NCBI GenBank assembly: GCA_003117195.1
Contig: BDSI01000018.1
Coordinates: forward strand, 162,230 to 226,229
Direction of reading: 5' to 3'
Length of the DNA stretch: 64,000 bases
From: Eudorina sp. 2006-703-Eu-15
Taxonomy: Eukaryota; Chlorophyta; Chlorophyceae; Chlamydomonadales; Volvocaceae
Numbering within the stretch: the first letter of the stretch is position 1; the number at the start of each line of letters is the position of its first letter. Position numbers and translations under genes: made by a program. Shown in pieces: positions 59,284-64,000 of the stretch. The notes beneath the pieces were generated by a model. It did no database searches. It was not told the origin of the DNA and saw only the letters and a list, made by a program, of their open reading frames with translations.

Positions 59284-60387
59284 CTACCCGAACTCCGCGG
59301 CCGACTTGCAGGGCAGCTTCATGAAGTAGCAGAAGGGCGGCGGCGGCAGCGCGTCCCTCAGTGAGGGCGGCCGCACCTGATACAGCAGCACCAGGAACAC
59401 GGTGGTGGGGAAGCCCAGCAGCGCCACCACGAGGACCGCCAGGATGCATCCCACGATGAACAGCAGCGAGGCCACCGCGTCCTGGAAGGACATCACCGCC
59501 TGGATCCCGAGACGAGGGGCGCGGGGGAGAGCGTAGCATAGCAGGGTATTAGTGCGGGTGGTGCGGCTGGGGAAGGGGCTGACCCGTGGGTCAACCCGAG
59601 CGATACCGTACCAGTATGTGCGGAGCAGGCCAGGTGCCGGGTATGTTGTATGTTGTATGTGCCATGGGACAGTGCGGCGCTGGGGTCCATGCAGCGGGCG
59701 GGCTACGGGGACATACATCCGCGGGTGCATCGGGTGCGATGACGGGGCGAGGGTGCATCTATTGAAGGGCGGCCGCACGCGGCGAGATGAGCAGCGACGC
59801 CGCCGCCTCCGCGCCGCTGTCTATGAGGGCCGCCAGACGGCGCTTGAACTCGAGGCCGTGGTAACATCCCGTGAGGGCGGCCAAGTAGAAGAACAGCTGC
59901 GGGGGAGGGAGGGTGGGGCATAGGGAGGGAGGGGCGGATATGGGAAGATCGGTGAGAGAAATCCAAGGCTGTAGCTGTCCTTGGGTTTGAGGGAGTTTTA
60001 GTTGTGGGAGTGCTTTTGGCTGAAAAAGAGATTGGGACAGTGGAGGCAGGGCGATGGCGTCAGGGGGCTGCCTCCGTGGGCCCCCGGGGGGTTATTACTT
60101 GTCTGAGCTGGCAGGTATGTGGGCAGACGGGTTGGCCGGACAGGCAGGCAGGTTGTTATGCGGACCAAGCAGGTCAGGGCAGGCAAGCGTGTTTCTTGCA
60201 CCGTAAATGCGTTCCCTTCCCATCGCCTCCCATCGGAGATCGTCCCCCCTTCCCAGCCATGCCCACCTTGCACGCCGTGCGGGGCAGGTAGCAGAGCAGT
60301 GCGATGCAGAACACCACCTCCAGGCTGGCCTGGCGGCTCTTCCAGCCGCAGATGTGCTTGAACCAGCCGTTCAGGTTGAGCAGCAGT
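59284..60387 (-). CDS. C-terminal exons of an MCTP-like membrane protein
   Basis: Three exons are visible: complement of 60267-60387, about 59779-59896, and 59284-59499 ending in TAG. They encode NLNGWFKHICGWKSRQASLE and VVFCIALLCYLPRTACK, then LFFYLAALTGCYHGLEFKRR, then SFQDAVASLLFIVGC with a long hydrophobic stretch and PPFCYFMKLPCKSAAEFG. Order and spacing of Trp, Cys, Pro and hydrophobic segments match the C-terminal membrane region of multiple C2 domain and transmembrane proteins (Pfam PRT_C), which tether ER to the plasma membrane in plants. The first junction is in phase; the second is not in phase with the sites I can see, so a small exon or different donor is missed. The N-terminal C2 domains should lie to the right but were not found before the GGC-rich tract. 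Confidence 0.5.
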
Positions 60388-60437
60388 CTGCGGGCGGGTG
60401 AATGGGACCTCCGGTGACGTGCTATGCTCTGCATAAT

Positions 60438-61835
60438 GCGGGGACGGGCGGCGGCGGCTTCGGCGGTGGTGAGGGCAGGGTTTAAGGCCGTGGCGGGGAA
60501 GGCGGAGGCGGCACCGGCTGCGAAGGCGGCGGAGGATGAGTAGGCAGCGGCGGCGGTGGCGGCGGTGGGGGCGGAGGTGAAGGTTGCGGCAGCGGCGGCA
60601 GTGAAGGCGCTGGCGAAAGCGGCGGCGGCGGAGTTGGCGGCGGCGACGGTGGCGAAGGCTGCAGTGGTGGCGGAGGCTATGGTAAAGGCGGCAGCAGTGG
60701 GGCGGCAGGGGCAGCGGCGGGGGCAAAAGTGGCGGCGGTAGCGGCGGAGCGGCGGCAGACGCGGCAGTGGCGGAGGGAGTGGCTAATCTGGCTATAACGG
60801 CTGCAGCGGCGGGGCGGAGGCGGCAACGGCGGCGGGGGTGATTGCGGCATAGTTAGGCGGCGGCGGTGGCCGAGGCGGGGGTGGCAGCTATGGCGACGGC
60901 GGATGCGGCGGCAGGTGCGGCGGTGACGGCGCGGTGATGGTAGCTATGGCTGCGGCGGTAGCAAAGGTTGTGGCAGCTGCGGCAGCGGGCGCGGGGCGGG
61001 CGGCGGCTATGGCGGCTGTGGCAGCTGCGGCGGCACCTATGGTGGCGGCGGCGGCGATGCTGCTGCGGGGTTGATGGTGGCGAAACTGGCGGCGGGGGCG
61101 GTGGAAGCAGCTATGGCGGCAGCTGCAGCAGCGGCGGCGGTGGCGTCGGCGGCAGCGGCGGCAGCGGAGGGGTGGGTCATGACAACGGTAGCGGCGAGGT
61201 GGAGGCGGCAGCAGCGGAGGCGGCCGAGGTGGCGGCGAATATGGTTGCCACAGAGTTAGACGGCGGCGGCGGCGGTGGCGGAAGCGGCGGCGGTGGTGGC
61301 GGCGGCGGGTTTGGTGGCGGCGGACCTGGCGGCGGCGGCGGCGGAAGCAACTATGGAGGCCGCGGGGTTGGTGGCCGCCGAGCTGGCGGCGGCGGCGGCG
61401 GTGGAGCGGTTGGCGGCCGCAGAGCTGGGGGCGACGGTGGCGGCGGCGGCGGCGTTGATGGTAGCGGCGGAAGCAGCTATGGCGGCGGCGGCGGTGGCGG
61501 ATGCTGCGGCGGGGTTGGTGGCGGCGTAGCTGGAGGCGGCGGCGGTAGGAAAGCTGTGGCAGCGGCGGCGGCCAAGGCCGCGGCGGGGTTAGGTGCGGCG
61601 GAGGCGGCGGCGGTGGCGGCGGCATCGTCGGAGAGTTTGGCTATGACGGCGGTAGCGGCAGGGTGGAGTCGGCAGCGGCGGAGGCGGCCGAGGCGGGGGC
61701 GGGTATGGTTGCGACAGAGTTAGACGGCGGCGGTGGCGGGGCTTGTGGCGGCGGAGCTGGCAGCGCGGCAGCGGCGGTGACGTACGCGGCGGCGGTGTGG
61801 TGGCGGCGGGGTTGATGGCGGCGGAGCTGGTCCGG
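60438..61835. repeat. 1.4-kb GGC-rich imperfect trinucleotide tract
   Basis: The plus strand is dominated by GGC, GGT, GCG and GGA triplets in degenerate order (GGCGGCGGC blocks with GTT, AGC, TAT interruptions). All six frames are open for long distances, giving Gly/Ala-rich or Arg-rich products, so open frames here are not evidence of genes. It separates the MCTP-like exons from any upstream exons and could be a very long intronic satellite. A coding Gly- or Pro-rich domain cannot be excluded. Confidence 0.85.
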
Positions 61836-62771
<936 letters not shown>

Positions 62772-62964
62772 TGGAATTTGGAACGGGTGGATTGAATGTC
62801 CATAGTGTTCTTGTATTCAGTAGAACTTCAAGGACTTTCGCCAAAGGCTGCCATTGCGTACAATGTCCTTACGCGCATCCCAAGGTTGAACCGCTTGAAA
62901 GCGGCGTTCGATTCGTGAGGATTGCCAGTCGGTATCCAGGTATCCAGGTAGCCAGTCGGTATCC

Positions 62965-63906
62965 ATGGCTACTGCCAAACGAGCGCGAAACAATATTCAT
63001 TTCGAGAGTGCCCTCGTCCATTACGGCGTACTGAAAAGTACCACGGCCTTCACAATTATTTGCGGCAATGACCAAAAAGACCTCGGACAAGTTGTCACGG
63101 AGACCACAGCGGAACTCCTTGCTACGGTAAGGAACTTGATGAGTTTCAACAGCTTCCAAAACACCTCCCACACGCAAGGCAGACGTTAATGCACGCAAAT
63201 ACACACCCATCTCTCCGAGTTGGCCATGTAACCGGGGCGCAATTCCACCCCCGCCCCACTCTCCCCCCCTTGGCCACATCGCCCGTCCCCCACGCAGATG
63301 AGTTCCGCTGCGGGCGGGCCTGCGGGTGACTGCGCAACGCTGCAAAGATGCATTGATTGCCAATATCCGGGCAGCCATACAGCCTTATAACCACAGCACG
63401 AGCCAGGACAAATGCATCGAACAGCTTATGAGCTACGTGACATTCACGTGCTTGAAGAAGTATCTTGTCGCCAGGTATGCTGAAACAAATGGATCGACAT
63501 GTGTTTTCGCATCCTTTCGCCTCACGGTGTGTGTACGACATGGCTTCCGGTCAGGGCGAACAATGACGAACCAGGAACCGGTCTGTCAGATCAGCTGCCC
63601 GGGGCGACACGTGGAGACCAGATCTGGGCAGAGAACATGCAGCGCGCTGCACAAATGGCCGCCATTGTGCAAGCCTTGGGGTCGCCACCATCCAAGCGGC
63701 CGCGGACCCGCCGCGAGGCGACACTCCATGAGCAGCTTCTCAAGAAGACTGGTGGCATGGTGCGTGGCCACAGCAGGGGGCGAGGTTGCAAGTTGCATTG
63801 GACAATTAAAACAGGGCATGTTGTGGGTACATGTGTGCAGTCGTACACCAAGTATACGGCAGCCCAGCTAAGAGCTGCTCCAATACAGCAGCAACCGGGC
63901 GCATGA
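62965..63906 (+). CDS. unrecognised multi-exon gene
   Basis: Exon 1 (62965-63126) starts with ATG, reads ATAKRARNNIHFESALVHYG and VTETTAELLAT, and ends at a good donor (ACG|GTAAGG). A later exon ending at about 63474 reads DALIANIRAAIQPYNHSTSQ and DKCIEQLMSYVTFTCLKKYL, with donor GTATGC. Its start is unclear: the AG at 63297 puts a TGA in this frame, the AG at 63302 gives a phase that does not match exon 1, and an AG before 63387 would match. Exon 63555-63759 (GDQIWAENMQRAAQMAAIVQ, basic SKRPRTRRE) is in phase with it. The last part is 63841-63906; the 81 bases between are open and could be an intron or coding. The basic segment may be a nuclear signal. No family is recognised. Confidence 0.45.
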
Positions 63907-64000
63907 GAGCTGGATATCTCTGCACGCAGGTGAACTGTCACCCCACCGACGACACGAGGTGGAGCTGGAACATGGGCGCGACTTGATGCAGGAACGAAGT
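63907..64000. other. window end, nothing recognised
   Basis: Presumed 3' untranslated sequence of the gene ending at 63906. Confidence 0.4.

Noticed and set aside
60968..61723. 251-codon Gly-rich frame in the GGC tract
   Set aside because: All six frames are open here because of composition; the predicted peptide lacks any conserved segment. A structural Gly-rich protein cannot be fully excluded.

Overview
The window looks like nuclear DNA of a green alga, most likely a volvocine or other chlorophycean species. It is GC-rich and its genes are split by many short GT-AG introns. It carries GT, CTG and CCTGC tracts, and its gene families fit a flagellated green alga: a radial-spoke MORN protein, a large MYND-finger protein, an ankyrin-repeat protein with acidic and Gln-rich tracts, mitochondrial OXA1 and NHP2. 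No bacterial-style operons, CRISPR arrays or rRNA genes are visible. Gene models were built by hand from reading frames, splice-site motifs and phase agreement between exons, with no transcript evidence.

Layout. 1-4.7 kb: a decayed gene (1316-3114) and otherwise non-genic DNA. 4.7-7.4 kb: a 5'-truncated LINE on the minus strand with a 13-bp target duplication. 8.3-14.9 kb: a full-length Ty3/Gypsy retrotransposon with LTRs I read as identical and a 5-bp target duplication. Its gag and pol share one frame and are separated by a single UAG. 16.5-20.8 kb: MYND-finger gene (-). 21.9-26.4 kb: RSPH10B-type radial spoke gene (-), divergent from NHP2 (+, 26.9-28.3 kb). 28.9-33.4 kb: membrane protein with a C-terminal J domain (-), divergent from a VTT/TVP38-family membrane protein (+, 33.8-36.7 kb). 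39.8-44.2 kb: OXA1 insertase (+), with two strongly strand-asymmetric satellites in its introns. 44.2-54.1 kb: a gene-poor, repeat-rich block with LINE 3' ends, GC palindromes and one possible intronless gene. 54.1-56.5 kb: ankyrin-repeat gene (-), divergent from a possible small Cys-rich gene. 59.3-60.4 kb: C-terminal exons of an MCTP-like membrane protein (-), next to a 1.4-kb GGC-rich tract, a (GT)141 tract and, at the right edge, an unrecognised multi-exon gene (+).

The host genes are ordinary single-copy cell functions (cilium, snoRNP, mitochondrial protein insertion, chaperone, membrane traffic) and do not form a pathway. The most informative signals are in the mobile DNA: the in-frame gag-UAG-pol arrangement with a hairpin placed as in readthrough elements, the out-of-frame chromodomain, and the LINE junction built from reiterated target sequence. 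I did not find a convincing new defence, biosynthetic or regulatory system.
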